From the NCBI GenBank assembly GCA_039566865.1, contig CM076952.1, positions 11,428,501 through 11,492,500 of the forward strand: a stretch of 64,000 bases of DNA, given 5' to 3'. A program made the position numbers and the translations under genes. Shown here one piece after another: positions 33,380 to 45,275 of the stretch. Each line of letters opens with the position of its first letter. Position 1 is the first letter of the stretch. Under the pieces are notes generated by a model. That model had not been told where the DNA came from, made no database searches, and saw nothing but the letters and a program-made list of their open reading frames with translations. Origin of the DNA: Aurelia coerulea. Its lineage: Eukaryota > Cnidaria > Scyphozoa > Semaeostomeae > Ulmaridae.

Positions 33380-34571
33380 TTCCTGAACGATATTGTCATG
33401 TCTATAACGGCCGTGCCAAGATGGTAGATACTCAGCCCACCACAAAATGTCTTTCCTGGCGTCAGAATTCAGTGAAATACGGTGACTCAGCTGTTGTTGA
33501 CAAAATTATCAGACTTCTAAGGAAGATACGGCCTGATGGTATAACTTTCGACGCAAAGGATAGCTTCCCAACTAGGGCAAGAAGGTCCTTTTTCGTGCAT
33601 TTTTTCTTTGTTTTCCATTCTGAGACGAGAGAAACAAGTTCTGCGAACTTTTCTTCTGGCAGTTTCGATTTCTATGCACAAGAAAGTCAAACACGAAATT
33701 GGGCCTACCAGTTTTTCAGGGGCAAGGGGAACACCCTACTTTTTGAATAGAGATATTGTTTTATTCATGTCTCTTAGGCATTGATTTGATGACGGGGAAC
33801 CAGCTAAGAAAAAGTTGTCCAAATAATGAGTCGAATTCTTGATGCTATAATTTGATTTCATGATCCAAAGCAGAGTATCTGATAATTGCGTAAATCTTTC
33901 TACTGAGGAACGAAGGCCAAATGGAAGGCACAAATCTACGAAGAAATACCCAAGGAGCTAAAACCCAAGGTAATGCCAGTCACTCTCCTGAACGGGGCTG
34001 ATACGAAAGGCACTTTTTACGTCTAGTTTGGCCATGAGAGCCCCCCGTCCTAAGCTTGCAACAAGTTCTACCGCGGTGTCAAAGCTGTTGAAGGATACAG
34101 ACGCTTGGTCGTCGCTTATAAAGTCATTGATGGGTAAACCTTTTAGGTGACGACAAGTCTGTGATCATGCGGAATCTGTTAGGTTCTTTTTCAGGCACGA
34201 CTCCAATCGGTGACGTACGAAAGTTAGGCAAAGGCTGGATGTCAAAGGGGCCCGCCATTCGGTGCTGTTTGAGCTCTTCTACTACACAGATGAAAATTGC
34301 AGGAATGTTGGTCGAGGCAGACTGAAGATTATGAGCAACATTTGAAAGTTCCGGACTGGAATAGCCAATTGAAAACCCCGCATCGAAAACTTCTAATTAA
34401 ATTCTCTACAAATACGCGGTCAGGATGACTGTCAAGTTCGATTGAAAGGTTAGTTACGTCAATAGGCGTGAAAGCTTTAGGCGGAATAGCGTGAAAGTTA
34501 GTTTTTAATTCTTGAACAATCTGTTGCTGGGTAGCCCTCTGCATCTTGTACAAACATGTTGCCAACGGCAA
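33380..34571 (-). pseudogene. DIRS-like retrotransposon RT/RNase H fragment
   Basis: Minus strand. Near 34480-34420 is FTPIDVTNLSIELDSHPD, then a glycine-rich IGY-like segment. The RT has IGVVPEKEPNRFRMI (about 34200), a KLDVKSAFR-like palm motif (about 34030), LPFGLRSS (33925) and HYLDNFFLAG (33820; family consensus LDDF, so one catalytic Asp is replaced by Asn). Past 33735, in shifting frames, come LAPEKLVGPIS and WWAEYLPSWHGRY (about 33430). Several frameshifts. The tyrosine recombinase and 3' repeats are missing. DIRS elements integrate through a tyrosine recombinase instead of an integrase (family knowledge). Confidence 0.8.
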
Positions 34572-35114
34572 TTGGGCTCCCTGCAGTTTTTGTAGTTGTT
34601 GTAATGGCGGCAGGGGCTTGGATTTGTGCTTGTTTAGCTCGAAAACTGTGTTGCTATGGTGTTAGTTGGGCCCGAAAATATCTGTTTTCATCGGTTCGTA
34701 AACCAATACTTTCTGACTTTGGGCAATCTGCCGCAAAGTGCCCGGTTGTGTGGCATCGAAAACAGGTCAAACATTGGTTTGGTGGGGTGCATCGGAGGAA
34801 ACGGTTGAAGGCATAGTCGTCTAATCTTGACCAAAGCAAAAAGTGATTGCGTGCTATGTTCATTCGAAAGGCTATGTCGTATTGCCTGAAAAGTATAACT
34901 CCGACACAAAGCACCAAAAGATTCTTGATAGTCCAAAAGATCGGAGTCTAACACAGGGTGGAAATGTACCATTGCTCTAATAAAAACGTCCCAGGCTTCC
35001 ATCCAAGACACAAAATTTGTGACTTTTTGCATTGATTTGCGTGTTTGTGTCAAAGATACGGTTTCATCGCCGGAGCCACCAGTCTGAACTTGGAGGCCGT
35101 AAGATTGACTTGAT
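34572..35114 (-). pseudogene. DIRS-like gag, C-terminal part with zinc knuckle
   Basis: Two overlapping frames give the core gag segment (FVSWMEAWDVFIRAMVHFHP, then DLLDYQESF) and, after a frameshift near 34900, YDIAFRMN, followed by a CCHC-like knuckle CFRCHTTGHFAADC near 34740. Coding homology stops near 35115, where a foldback element begins. The N-terminal part of the same gag resumes at 38155. Confidence 0.8.
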
Positions 35115-35335
35115 GTTTTTTTTTTTTTATATCACATTTAAAACTCAACAATATACAAATACAATATTCTATGCCATCCATAGCAGAAATAGACATGACG
35201 TCATCTGGTTCTGGCTATGAACGGCACTTGACAATTCCTTTAACAGCAATCTTATTAAGCACTTTGTGTACCATGGCACCATTCCATTTTGGCAGACGCT
35301 AGCATACGCCAGCTTAGTTTAGGTGAATTATTGTA

Positions 35336-35445
35336 AAACAAAAAAGGAAAAAAAAAAACAAATAAACAAAAAGCGAAAACAAAAAAACAAAAACAAAAAA
35401 AACAAACAAACAAACAAACAAACAAAACAGAAATAAAGACAAAAA
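35336..35445. repeat. A-rich / (AAAC)n low-complexity tract
   Basis: Almost only A with scattered C and G, including CAAACAAACAAACAAACAAA. It produces a spurious Phe/Cys-rich open frame on the minus strand. Confidence 0.9.
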
Positions 35446-37867
35446 CTAAAAACTATGCACTGGTGCAAAACTTGTGTAAAGATGGTTGGATGTGAGTCAC
35501 CAATGACTGGTGCACAGTGATCCAGCAAGTGTAATAAATGCCGAAAAGTGAAAATTTTAAAAATCAATCACACTGTAGCTCATTTGAAAGAGCAATGATT
35601 GGCAATCAAAATAAAAAAGGAATTATTAAAATCGGACGTATGAGAGCCAAGAAACAGATTTTTAAAGTTTCAAGAAATCACAAGTTTACAAATTTCATAT
35701 CGAGAATACAATTAACACCTGATTTAGGCTAACTTCAAAGTTCAATTTCTCTGCTCAAACAGCTCCGATTCTTAAAATTATTTTTTTATTTTGATTGTAT
35801 ACATCTCAGCATTATGTGTCTTTCATTTCATCAAAAACGATTGGAAAATGTTCGCGAATTTTGCGAATTACTACAATTACCATATTTGAGGATAAAAACC
35901 GATATTTAGGTAGAAACAGTTGAAAATCTAAAAGACGGGGTCAAACGGTGTCTTAGCAAAAACTATTACAATTAACTAGAAGAACATGTTTCGAGTGCGT
36001 GTGCCAAAGGTAATCTTTGGGAACCTTCTGCAAAAAGTTCTATGGCCGTTTTAGAATGTGTGGTCATTTCTTGAAAATGACATGTGGTCGTTACTGAAAC
36101 CAGTGTTGTTTTACATTAACTGAATTGATATTTAGATAATGCCCTAAACTCATTTCAAATTAAAGACAAGTCATTCAGCTGAATTCTTGAAACTAGGATG
36201 AATTGAAGAAACTAAAAATCAAAATACATTAACGTATAGTGGACTGAAGAACCAGGAACTCTACTCTTTGTGACGTCTGAACCCGACACTGTATCAATCA
36301 TGTCAAATTCAATTCCAAAGCACCACGTTCTTTCTTATCACTGTCAGACTAGACCTAACGCTCCCTCTTGAACTTTAATGTCATAGTTGTAGTTGACTGA
36401 TTTTGGCCGTACTTTCTTAAGAACGAGAACAACTGGTTATTGATCTGATTGATTTGATAGTTATGAGGACAGGGACAATTTTGTGGTGCCACTTCGACGT
36501 TTGCCTCGCAGTTTCCGAGACTACAGACACCAGAGACACCACTAAGACTGTCAACGTGGATAGACAGAAGCTTTTCACCTATGATATGATGCTGCACTTA
36601 GCAATAAATTTTCACTCGGCAGAGAATAGATTTCCTTACTATACACCAGATGCTTGCCCATAACTGGGAGCTGCTTGAATTCTCAAAAAGGGCTATCCGA
36701 TAGGTGTATGGTTTGAAAGCAGTCCTAGTGCCTGGAACAAACATGTTCACATCTTTCAAATTGACCCAGGATTCAGAGCAAGACAAACGTTTGTGCAACA
36801 TGACATCCATGACGTTTTGTCAGAATGCTCATAACATCTGCCCAGAATGTAGCAAAAGCGAGCCATATTCTACAAACTACGGCAAAAGACAATGAGATGA
36901 ATTATGATACTAAAACTCAAGAAGAAGCATTGGAGAAGTCTTTGTATTTATAACTGTGTTAAGAAAGAATTTTATGCTTCTGAACTGAATTTGATATGAT
37001 TTGATGCAGTATTGAAACCAGACGTCACAAAAAGTAGAGTTCCTGGTTCTTCAATCCACTATACGTTAATGTATTTTGATTTTTAGTTTCTTCAATTCAT
37101 CCTAGTTTCTAGAATTTAGCTGCATGACTTGTATTTAATTTGAAATGAGTTTAGGGCGTTATCTAAAATATCAATTCAGTTAATGTAACGCAACACTGGT
37201 TTAAGTAACGACCACATGTCATTTCAGGAAGTGACCACACATTCTAAAACTGCCATAGAATTTTTTGTAGAAGGTTCTTGAAGATAACCTTTGGCACACA
37301 CACTCGAAACATGTTCTAGTTAATTGTAATATTTTTTGCTAAGACACCGTTTGACCCCGTCTTTTAGATTTTCAACTGTTTCTACCTAAATATCGGTTTT
37401 TATCCTCAAATATGGTACTTGTAGTAATTCGCAAAATTCGGGAACATTTTCCATTCGTTTTTGATGAAACGAAAGACACATAATGCTGAGATGTATACAA
37501 TCAAAATAAAAAAAAAATAATTTCAAGAATCGGAGCTGTTTGAGTAGAGAAATTGAATTTTGAAGTTAGCCTAAATCAGGTGTTAATTGTCTTCTCGATA
37601 TGAAATTTGTAAACTTGTGATTTCTTGAAACTTTAAAAATCTGTTTCTTGGCTCTCATAGGTCCGATTTTAATAATTCCTTTTTTATTTTGACTGCCAAT
37701 CATTGCTCTTTCAAATGAGCTACAGCGTGATTGATTTGGAGAACTTTAATTTTTCGGCATTTATTACATTATTTTGCCATTCTGGATCACTGTGTGGTGC
37801 CATGGTTCACAAAGGGCTTACTCAAAACAAGACTAAACATAAATAAGAATAAGGGGTCGCCAATCGT

Positions 37868-38150
37868 CAGGTTTTCATCAAGTTTCCGAAGAATTCCCAA
37901 AGACCCCACAGACCAGAAACGCCCCCGGCCACAAAACCGCCACTCCACCGCCAAAAACCACAAACCAGCCATCACCCGAATGAGCCGAGCAAGCGGAGCC
38001 CGAGCCCCACAATAACCGCAACCACCACAGGGCCCAAGCCCCACCCACCAAGCGCCCCCGAATGACGCCCAGCCCGCAGCACCCGGCAGCAAAGCGGCAG
38101 TTCCATGGCCAAAAGACACCCCCAGCCCACAGAATCCCCGGGAACACCTC
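37868..38150. other. GC-rich, CCA-rich island
   Basis: A sharply bounded 280-bp block rich in C on the + strand (CCCCCGGCCACAAAACCGCC-like words) in a region otherwise about 35 percent GC. It lies at the right end of the foldback insertion. Open frames there (Gly/Trp-rich on the minus strand) follow from composition and resemble no family. Confidence 0.7.
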
Positions 38151-38155
38151 AGTTA

Positions 38156-38950
38156 ATCCTGTTAGTAGCTTTGATATATGCTATGGATGCCTCTAAAATC
38201 ATTCGATTGTCAGTTTCATCAAAAATTGGGCTACCGTAAAGAAGCAAATTAAGCAGGGCTTTTGAATCCATGTTGTTTACATCAAAAATGACTTGATGTC
38301 GTATCGTTTAGAGAATTTGGTAATAACGTGTTCAAGTCAATGTACTCTTTTGCTTTCATAGCTTTTATTAATTTTGGAGAAAGCGGAGGCGAAGAACTTA
38401 AAGGAGAATGGAATAAAGAATTAATGTTACCTCTGTGCAGAAGGCTGTCGGCGGCTGGCGGCATTTGATATTCTGCTGGCGAAGGTTCGGCGGCGGGTAG
38501 GGATGATTAAAGGTTTGCGGCTGGCTGGACGTTGACTGATGAAGGAATGGGATCATGGGTAGGGTGGGAAATCGTTGAAGCTGGGGACAGCTGTAGGGTA
38601 CAAGGTTGTGGGACGAGGGGTTGGTTGATGCTAGCTTGATGGTTTGATTTGGAAGACACGTCTTTCATCAGAGCTTTTAAATCATCAAGGCTCATCGATA
38701 CCATGTTTCTCGGCGCTTCAAGTGGTGGCATACTGTGGGTTGTGCTGGCGATGCTCAATGGTGGCGACATTGGCTCGTCTATCTCCTGGTCCTTATTTGA
38801 TTCATATGCAGGAGAATTCGGCATGTTCGGGTGAAGAAGAGAGTGTATTCTCAATGCTAATGTCTCCTTGGTCCCTTGCTGTTCAAGGCCTAATTCAGCT
38901 GCTTTGGCACAAAGAAATGTCTTCATCTATTTCAAGAAAGTTTTGACAAA
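38156..38950 (-). pseudogene. DIRS-like gag, N-terminal part
   Basis: 38926-38507 starts with a SAP-like helix pair (KTFLCAKAAELGLEQQGTKE, then LALRIHSLLH) followed by a Pro/Ser-rich linker. After a frame break, 38464-38282 has SPKLIKAMKAKEYIDLNTLLP, a signature of DIRS gag. Coding continues to ...YIKATNR at 38160, where the foldback element begins. The rest of the gag follows at 35114. Confidence 0.75.
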
Positions 38951-40070
38951 AGTTCATCTAGCAATCAAATAAGAAGATGAAATATGGACCTTAGGACGGA
39001 GTGTCTTCCCTTCAGTTGTTCGCAGTTTCTATTGTTGGTAGTCTGAAGAAAAGATGTTGTTGCCATGGTAACCCTGCCATCTTAGAAAATATCTGGAATT
39101 GTTGAAATTGCGTCAAGGCCGTATTATTTATACTTTTTCCGAAAAAATGTTTTCAAATGTATGCAAATTCAAGCAAAAATGCCTATTTCGTCATAAATAT
39201 TGCGGTTTCCATAGCAACCATGCTTTCTAAAACCGTTGAAAAACATTTTCTCCCATTATTACTTAATCAATTGAAAGCATAAAATGTTTCCAAAAATATA
39301 TGACTTTCAAAAGTACAGCTTTAAAATTGATGTAACCAAGGGGCTTTCAAAAAATGCTTTGTCGACTGGTTACCATGACAACGGGCCATTTTTGAAGTTG
39401 CTTCTATATCAAAATCTGTTCAGTTGACCAAGTTCTATGTGTGTGCCAAGTTTCATGCTGGTATCCAAAAGTGCACGATCATGGCAAAAAACGGCACTTA
39501 TTTACTGGACTATAATACTGCTTTCCACCTTCAGTCGCAAAAACGTAACCAAGAGCCTCTAAACCCGACTAGAAAGCGAGCTTCATGAAGAAACTTGCAG
39601 TCCCGGCGGGTGTACTCCTATATAAAAGGTGATACTCAAGCTTGTCTGTAAATTCACTGAGATAGGGTGAAAAAATTTTCAAATCCTAGGAACTAGGATT
39701 TAGAAAAAGGGGGGTTATTTTACAATTTGGTCAGTGGATTTCAAAAGATACTTAGATTAAAACCAACTAATTTCAAGAAATAAGGTTGTTGTTGATGGTT
39801 TCCTCTTGTGAGTTACAATTGACTAATCATTATGTGCAATAAACTTGATGTTGAATGATTATCAAATTCATGAATTATTATAGACTTTTTCTATACAATG
39901 TTGAATACAAAACAGTTGGCGATGTAATTATCTTTGTTTTGGCCAGATCAAATTCCTAAATTGAAGTCTACTAAAATCTAGGCATAGCTTTCTCAATGAT
40001 TGCAAGTCACCACACTGAAAACAATCACTTACTCAAAATAAGAAAAAAAAACTTGTTTTGAGAATATTTT
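38951..40070. other. Intron sequence, one shared block, otherwise no gene
   Basis: Only the 39590-39650 block (listed separately) is recognisably repeated. Otherwise AT-rich with no ORFs of note. Confidence 0.5.
39590..39650 (+). repeat. Block shared with 45295-45355 (inverted), coding-like
   Basis: About 55 bp (around GGCGGGTGTACTCCTATATA) matches the minus strand at 45295-45355 at about 85 percent. Both copies translate to a similar peptide (SRRVYSYIKGDTQACL here, ARRVHFYIKGDTQACL there), and a stop follows here. It may be a fragment of an unknown gene or element. Confidence 0.5.
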
Positions 40071-40071
40071 T

Positions 40072-40500
40072 CTTGAAATGAGAAAAATTGGATTGTCAGA
40101 ATAGTAAGAAATTGTTTCTTATCAAGAAATCGCGCCAAGAAAATTTTTCTCAAGGTAAGAAACTGTTTCTTGAAATAAGACAAGGAAAATCTTGAATTGA
40201 GATTAATTTTCTTGGTATGAGACAATCTTTCTTGAGGGAAACAAGGAATATTTTTTTGAACAAGAAAATTAATACTTAGCTTAAGAAATTATTTTTTGAA
40301 ATGAGAAAAATTGGATTGTCAGAATAGTAAGAAAATCTTTCTTATCAAGACATTTTATTAAGAAAGTTTTTCTCAAAGAAAGAAATTTATTCTTGAAAAA
40401 AGACATTGTGATCTTGCATTGATATGAATTTTCTTGGAATGAGAAAATCTTTCTTGAGGAAACAAGAATACTTTTCTTGAAACAAGAATAAATACTGTAC
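40072..40500. repeat. Tandem duplication of a ~220-bp AAGAAA/TTTCTT-rich unit
   Basis: Copy 1 (about 40072-40285) and copy 2 (about 40295-40500) both begin TTGAAATGAGAAAAATTGGA and proceed in parallel with scattered changes. Each unit is full of TTTCTTGAAATAAGA-like short inverted words. No coding function. Confidence 0.8.
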
Positions 40501-41581
40501 TTATATAGGACGTTATCTTTTGAAATAAGAAAAACCTTGTGTGAGAAGTGTATGCAAGACTGGTTCTTAATTGGAAATATCTAGAAGAGAACAATTCTCA
40601 GACAATACAAGCTTGATTCCAACCTAAAGTACAGTAAAAACTTGCGTACAAGAACCTAGTGGATTAAGAGCCAGCAGGCTGAAATTTTGCAATTCGACCC
40701 CCATTGTATAAGAACCCATTCAGCCTGAAATTTGAAATAGGTTCCTATAAATGAAGAGATCATGGAGTTTTATTCACAACAAAAGTTTGTGGAAGAATCA
40801 GAAATATTTATATTATCTGATGAGAAGCTTTTGAAAGCTTTTTTTGGATTTCATAGAACTTCATAATTCTTCCACAAATTTCTGCAGTGAATGATACCTC
40901 ATAACTCAAGTGATGTGAACTTACAGAAAATAATAGGCCTGAAGTTTGAATCTGAAGAAAAGAAATTCCTAAAACCTTGAATAAAATAAGAGCCAATTTA
41001 AAAACTTTAACAGCCGCATTTCCCACTAAAAATACCCAAAAACATAGTAACCTAGTCAGGCTGGGCAAGGCAAAGATGATCTGATAAACTGCGTATAAAT
41101 ATTGATTTGCAAATTTTCTCTACCTACAATTGTCCTGCTTGATATTGCAAATGCTGATTGTACAATTCAGTGGGAATTCAGTCTGCTATCAGCCAATCAA
41201 CTCTCACCATCAGACCATCTCACTGATGTATTACCTCCTGCAGATTATAGAAAACTCAAGTGAAGCTTTTTTCAGAAAACCTCATCTGTCTATAATTGGC
41301 TTACCCCTGTTTTAATATGTAGGCATAAGTTCATCATCAATTGGGTTTATTGTGTTACCTCTTCCTTGCTCTCTTTTTCAGTTTGAAAATCATCTTGGTA
41401 GCACTGAAAGATAAATAAAGAACCAAGTAAATTTTAGTTGCACTTCTATTTTGAAATAAATGAGAAAACATGATGTTTCAGTGGCTTACAATTAAGTCAT
41501 TTAATTACACTACAGTACTTTGCTTTCCATTTTAAGTCAAAATTTTGCACCCACTTAAGTGTTTGATGATTGGGCTTACTG
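40501..41581. other. No gene recognised
   Basis: Open frames at 40808-41068 (-) and 41130-41315 (+) have no domain signature. Confidence 0.5.
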
Positions 41582-42058
41582 TTTAAGAATCCCCTAAAAT
41601 TCAAGAGTTGGATCTCATACAAGTTTGACCATACTGAAATGCTTTGCCAGAATGCTGGCCAGCAAATTCAGGCACATGAAAAATCCACCTCTATCCAGCA
41701 GAAAGAGAGATTGCTCAAGACAACTAAACTTTCACTATGATATGATTTTAGATTCTATTCCTAAAAAAGTGCATGCCTCCAGAAACTTATGACAAAGTAA
41801 TTTTGACAATGTAGCAGTTTCATTTCCGTTGTAAATCATATTTCACTCCCAGAGTAGGCCTACATGTTTAATGGTTGATGTAAGAATATTGTTCTATTTC
41901 AATTTACAGTAAGAATCCCCTAAGATTCAAGAGTTGGATCTCATACAAGCTTGACCAGAATGCTGGCCAGCAAGGACTGAATTGCTTTGCCAGAATGCTG
42001 GCCAGCAAATTCAGACACATGAAAAATCCACCTCGATCGAGATAGGGAGATTTCTAAA
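41582..42058. repeat. Direct repeat pair, ~330 bp apart
   Basis: 41582-41715 and 41910-42058 share AAGAATCCCCTAA.ATTCAAGAGTTGGATC, TGCTTTGCCAGAATGCTGGCC and the AAATCCACCTC end. The second copy has an extra CCAGAATGCTGGCCAGCAAGG insertion, a local palindrome. Probably a tandem duplication. Confidence 0.8.
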
Positions 42059-42702
42059 GTAAATTTGTCTTATACAGGCAGCGCATGGCCTAAATTTACT
42101 TTGGCCTATCTTCTTGTTTACATGTTTTCGTTCAGAAGTCTTTACTTCAGGCCGGCTTTTCAGAACTTCTAGCATCACTGTAATGTTTCTTACATAAATA
42201 AAGATGAGTAGAGCTTAATACTTAGCTTTTTATGGTGCTGATATTCTTCGTTATTCAATTTTTCTGCAACGGCGCTAATGAAAAACCACACTGCATGCAA
42301 AGTTTTCGGCCTTCGATGAAAATTCGACAAATGAACGTTCCGTTTTGTTTAGCATGAATAGAAAAACGAAAAGCGCGCCAACTGTATAACCTTTTGCTCG
42401 TTAAGCAATCGGATCGGCTAATCAACGCGTTGCCATGGATCATGACTATTTCAACAGATCGTCAAGGAATTTGTCTTGATTTGTTAAAATATTTCTTCGA
42501 ATGAGAAAATATCTTTCAGGGCTTCAATGATTTTAAAAAAGTTTGAAATAACAGTTTCGTGCGTTAAACTTCTTGTCTCGTATTCCTTTTCTGGATATTA
42601 TTATCTTAAATACTCTCGCAAATTACAACTGATTAGGCCATTTTTTTCCTAATCCGTTGTAGGTTATTTCAAGTAAATTTTTCTTTAGTTCTATGTATTT
42701 AG
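42059..42702. other. No gene recognised
   Basis: AT-rich intron sequence up to a possible acceptor TGTATTTAG at 42694-42702. Confidence 0.4.
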
Positions 42703-42809
42703 GTGTATAAAAGGGGATAAAATCCAGCAGCTGTTGAAAAATAGTCAAAGGCAAGTAGCAGCTAACATTCAGATTCTTGATGGTGTGGGTTGTGTTTCCT
42801 TTCCATTAG
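42703..42809 (+). CDS. Candidate exon of unknown gene (weak)
   Basis: An open stretch (IQQLLKNSQRQVAANIQIL) lies between an acceptor with a T-rich tract (TATTTAG) and a donor TTAG|GTAAAG. It sits inside the WDR11 intron and is not part of WDR11, because the flanking WDR11 exons join directly. No family recognised. It could be chance. Confidence 0.2.
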
Positions 42810-42822
42810 GTAAAGCTATTTT

Positions 42823-43868
42823 AGGGCCAGGTGAATTCCGCGGATCCCGCGGATTTCGCGGATGCCGCGGATGTACAAAAAAATCCGCCGAATACAAAAT
42901 CCGCGGAATTCATTTTGGCATAAGGGGAAAATGAATTCCGCGGACTTCGCGGATTTCAACTTGAAACATTGTCTGAAGAGCTTGTAATATCGAGAAAGCA
43001 GAAATTTACGAGTTCTTTCTCTGCTTAATGCCGTGGAAGGGTTTTAAAACTCTGCAGCCGTAGGCCTGAGTCACAGAGCGGTGTTGAGTATTGCGTGTCC
43101 AGTCTTAGCTTTAAAAGCTAACCAAGGGCAAAAAACATTCTCATTTCAGTATCAAATATTTAAATAATCGCGTCTTATTTTGTAATTGATCTGTATGGTC
43201 GCCATAAATCGATATTAAATGCATCGGTACCAAAACTTACAGTACTTAGGATGAGAGTTGGAAAAAATCCGCCAAATACAAAATCCGCGGAATTCATTTT
43301 GGCATAAGGGGAAAATGAATTCCGCGGACTTCAAGGATTTCAACTTGAAACATTGTCCGAAGAGCTTATAATATCGAGAAAGCAGTAATTTACGAGTTCT
43401 TTCTCTGCTTAATGGCGTGGAATGGTTTTAAAACTCTAGGCCTGAGTCACAGAGCGGTGTTGAGTATTGCGTGTCGATTCTTAGCTTTAAAAGCTAACCA
43501 AGGGCAAAAAACATTCTCATTTCAGTATCAAATGTTTAAATAAATAAATAAAAAAGTGAGAATGTTTTTTGCCCTTGGTTAGCTTTTAAAGCTATGACTG
43601 GACATGCAATACTCAACACCGCTCTGTGACTCAGGCCTACGGCTGCAGAGTTTTAAAACCCTTCCACGGCATTAAGCAGAGAAAGAACTCGTAAATTTCT
43701 GCTTTCTCGATATTACAAGCTCTTCAGACAATGTTTCAAGTTGAAATCCGCGAAGTCCGCGGAATTCATTTTCCCCTTATGCCAAAATGAATTCCGCGGA
43801 TTTTGTATTCGGCGGATTTTTTTGTACATCCGCGGCATCCGCGAAATCCGCGGAATTCACCTGGCCCT
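42823..43868. mobile_element. CCGCGG-rich foldback element with three unit copies
   Basis: Ends AGGGCCAGGTGAATTCCGCGG and its mirror. Unit 1 (42823-43165) is inverted at 43553-43868. A third, direct copy missing the outer end sits between (43258-43545). Each unit has many TCCGCGGA palindromes, a GAATTCATTTT/CCCCTTATGCC block and a conserved AAAGCTAACCAAGGGCAAAA end. No coding capacity. Target duplication unclear (possibly ATTT). Confidence 0.8.
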
Positions 43869-45275
43869 ATTTGAGTACAGTGGGTGATACTTGGAGTAGT
43901 AATGTACTTGATCTATCACATCAGGCCTAAAAATAACGGCAAATCAGTCAACTTTTATCTGTAAAATGTTACGGAGAAGTGCTCCAATTTCCCCAATCTG
44001 CAGAAATTCCATAAAATAACATTATTGTATAGTTGTATCGAAACCGATATTATGATTTCCTTTGTGACAAAATGGATAAAAGTATGTATTTCTGACTGGC
44101 ATCACTGCCGTTTCAGGTAGGAAAAGCGTTCTAACTTGCCTCTCTCTTTGATTATTTTCTCTTGCTTCTCTCTCAGTCGTCAGTTTTGATCTGTTTTGAT
44201 CAGCTTTTCATTCAGTAGATATTCAGTTTTGTTTGATGGGAAACATCTTCTCAGAGTTGCGTAGGTAGAGGCATCTTCATATTAAAACATGTTACCACAG
44301 ATAACTTCATGGTAGTGCAGTATTCACTTGAAAGTTGTTACGATATAATTATGAACAGACTCTGCCCTTTCTGCTTTCTGACACACAGCCATCTTTTCAT
44401 GGAAGTAACCCGGAAGCAACAGCCTCTTTTGCAATTCGAGGCTTGGTGAAAAAACGCGGGAAAAAGGAAGAGGATGTATCGCTGCTGCATTTCATTCGAA
44501 GTAGTTTTGAGAGCTAGATAAGCTGATGAGGGTCCTTACGCAGTTAATGGCTTAATGATGTTAATGAATAAAAATTGCCACTGGAAAGCCAGAGGAAAGT
44601 GTCATTTGCTGCCGCTGCTACATGTTTCAGTGCAATTTGGTATAGTGCCAGTGGTAAGATGGTTAGGCCTATAAATTTGAAAGTTCGGTTTTTCGTGGTC
44701 ATCAGTCCTGATCAAGAGAGGGCAGCAGATTTTTTTACAATTTCCTTGAAAATAAATTACATTTTTAATGCTTTTAAAAAGATGCAATGTACTCAATGCG
44801 TTTTGCCATAGTTTTACACAAAATCATATCAATAACATCCTAATCGCAAAGTAAATGGGATGTATGTAATGTAATACAGACAGACCACAGTTGTTCCAAA
44901 TGAAATCTTATTAATTTATAGTGCATGGTTTCCATAGTGCAGGAAGTACATCAATCAAGGAATCTGTGGGCAGCATTGATTGCAGAAAACCAAAGTTTTG
45001 CTGAAGTTTGTAGAGTTAATAACTGAAACCATACCATAATGCCTCAAACCATATTTGTTTTGTGCTTCAGTGTATGGATGTGTAATGGAGATATACAAAT
45101 TTCTGCTCCATTTTGAGTAGTTGGTAATATTTTTCAGTATTTTAGGGCTGAATATAGTGTCATGTAAAGGAAACCGTCTGGAAGGCATGTCATTGATTCT
45201 CCAGAATAGGGGTATACATTTCTAAAACATTGCGATAAAATGTCAGTGAATGGTTTCTAACTGCTGAGACTTTTC
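43869..45275. other. Intron sequence, no gene recognised
   Basis: Open frames at 44335-44517 and 44575-44811 have no family signature. Confidence 0.5.

Larger units (their letters stand above)
35115..38155. mobile_element. Foldback element inserted in DIRS gag
   Basis: A 3-kb insertion that splits the DIRS gag. Left arm about 35490-36320 and right arm about 36975-37812 are inverted copies: CCAATCATTGCTCTTTCAAA at 37697-37716 mirrors 35585-35604, and AATACATTAACGTATAGTGG at 36222 mirrors 37058-37077. The 650-bp loop has no recognised gene. The outer parts differ: an A-rich (AAAC)n zone at 35336-35445 on the left and a 280-bp C-rich, GC-rich zone on the right. No clean target duplication seen. 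Confidence 0.75.

Noticed and set aside
35328..35567. Phe/Cys-rich membrane protein ORF
   Set aside because: It is the reverse translation of an A-rich low-complexity tract.
37787..38147. Gly/Trp-rich open frames of 89-110 codons
   Set aside because: They arise from the C-rich island composition, with no start context or similarity to any family.
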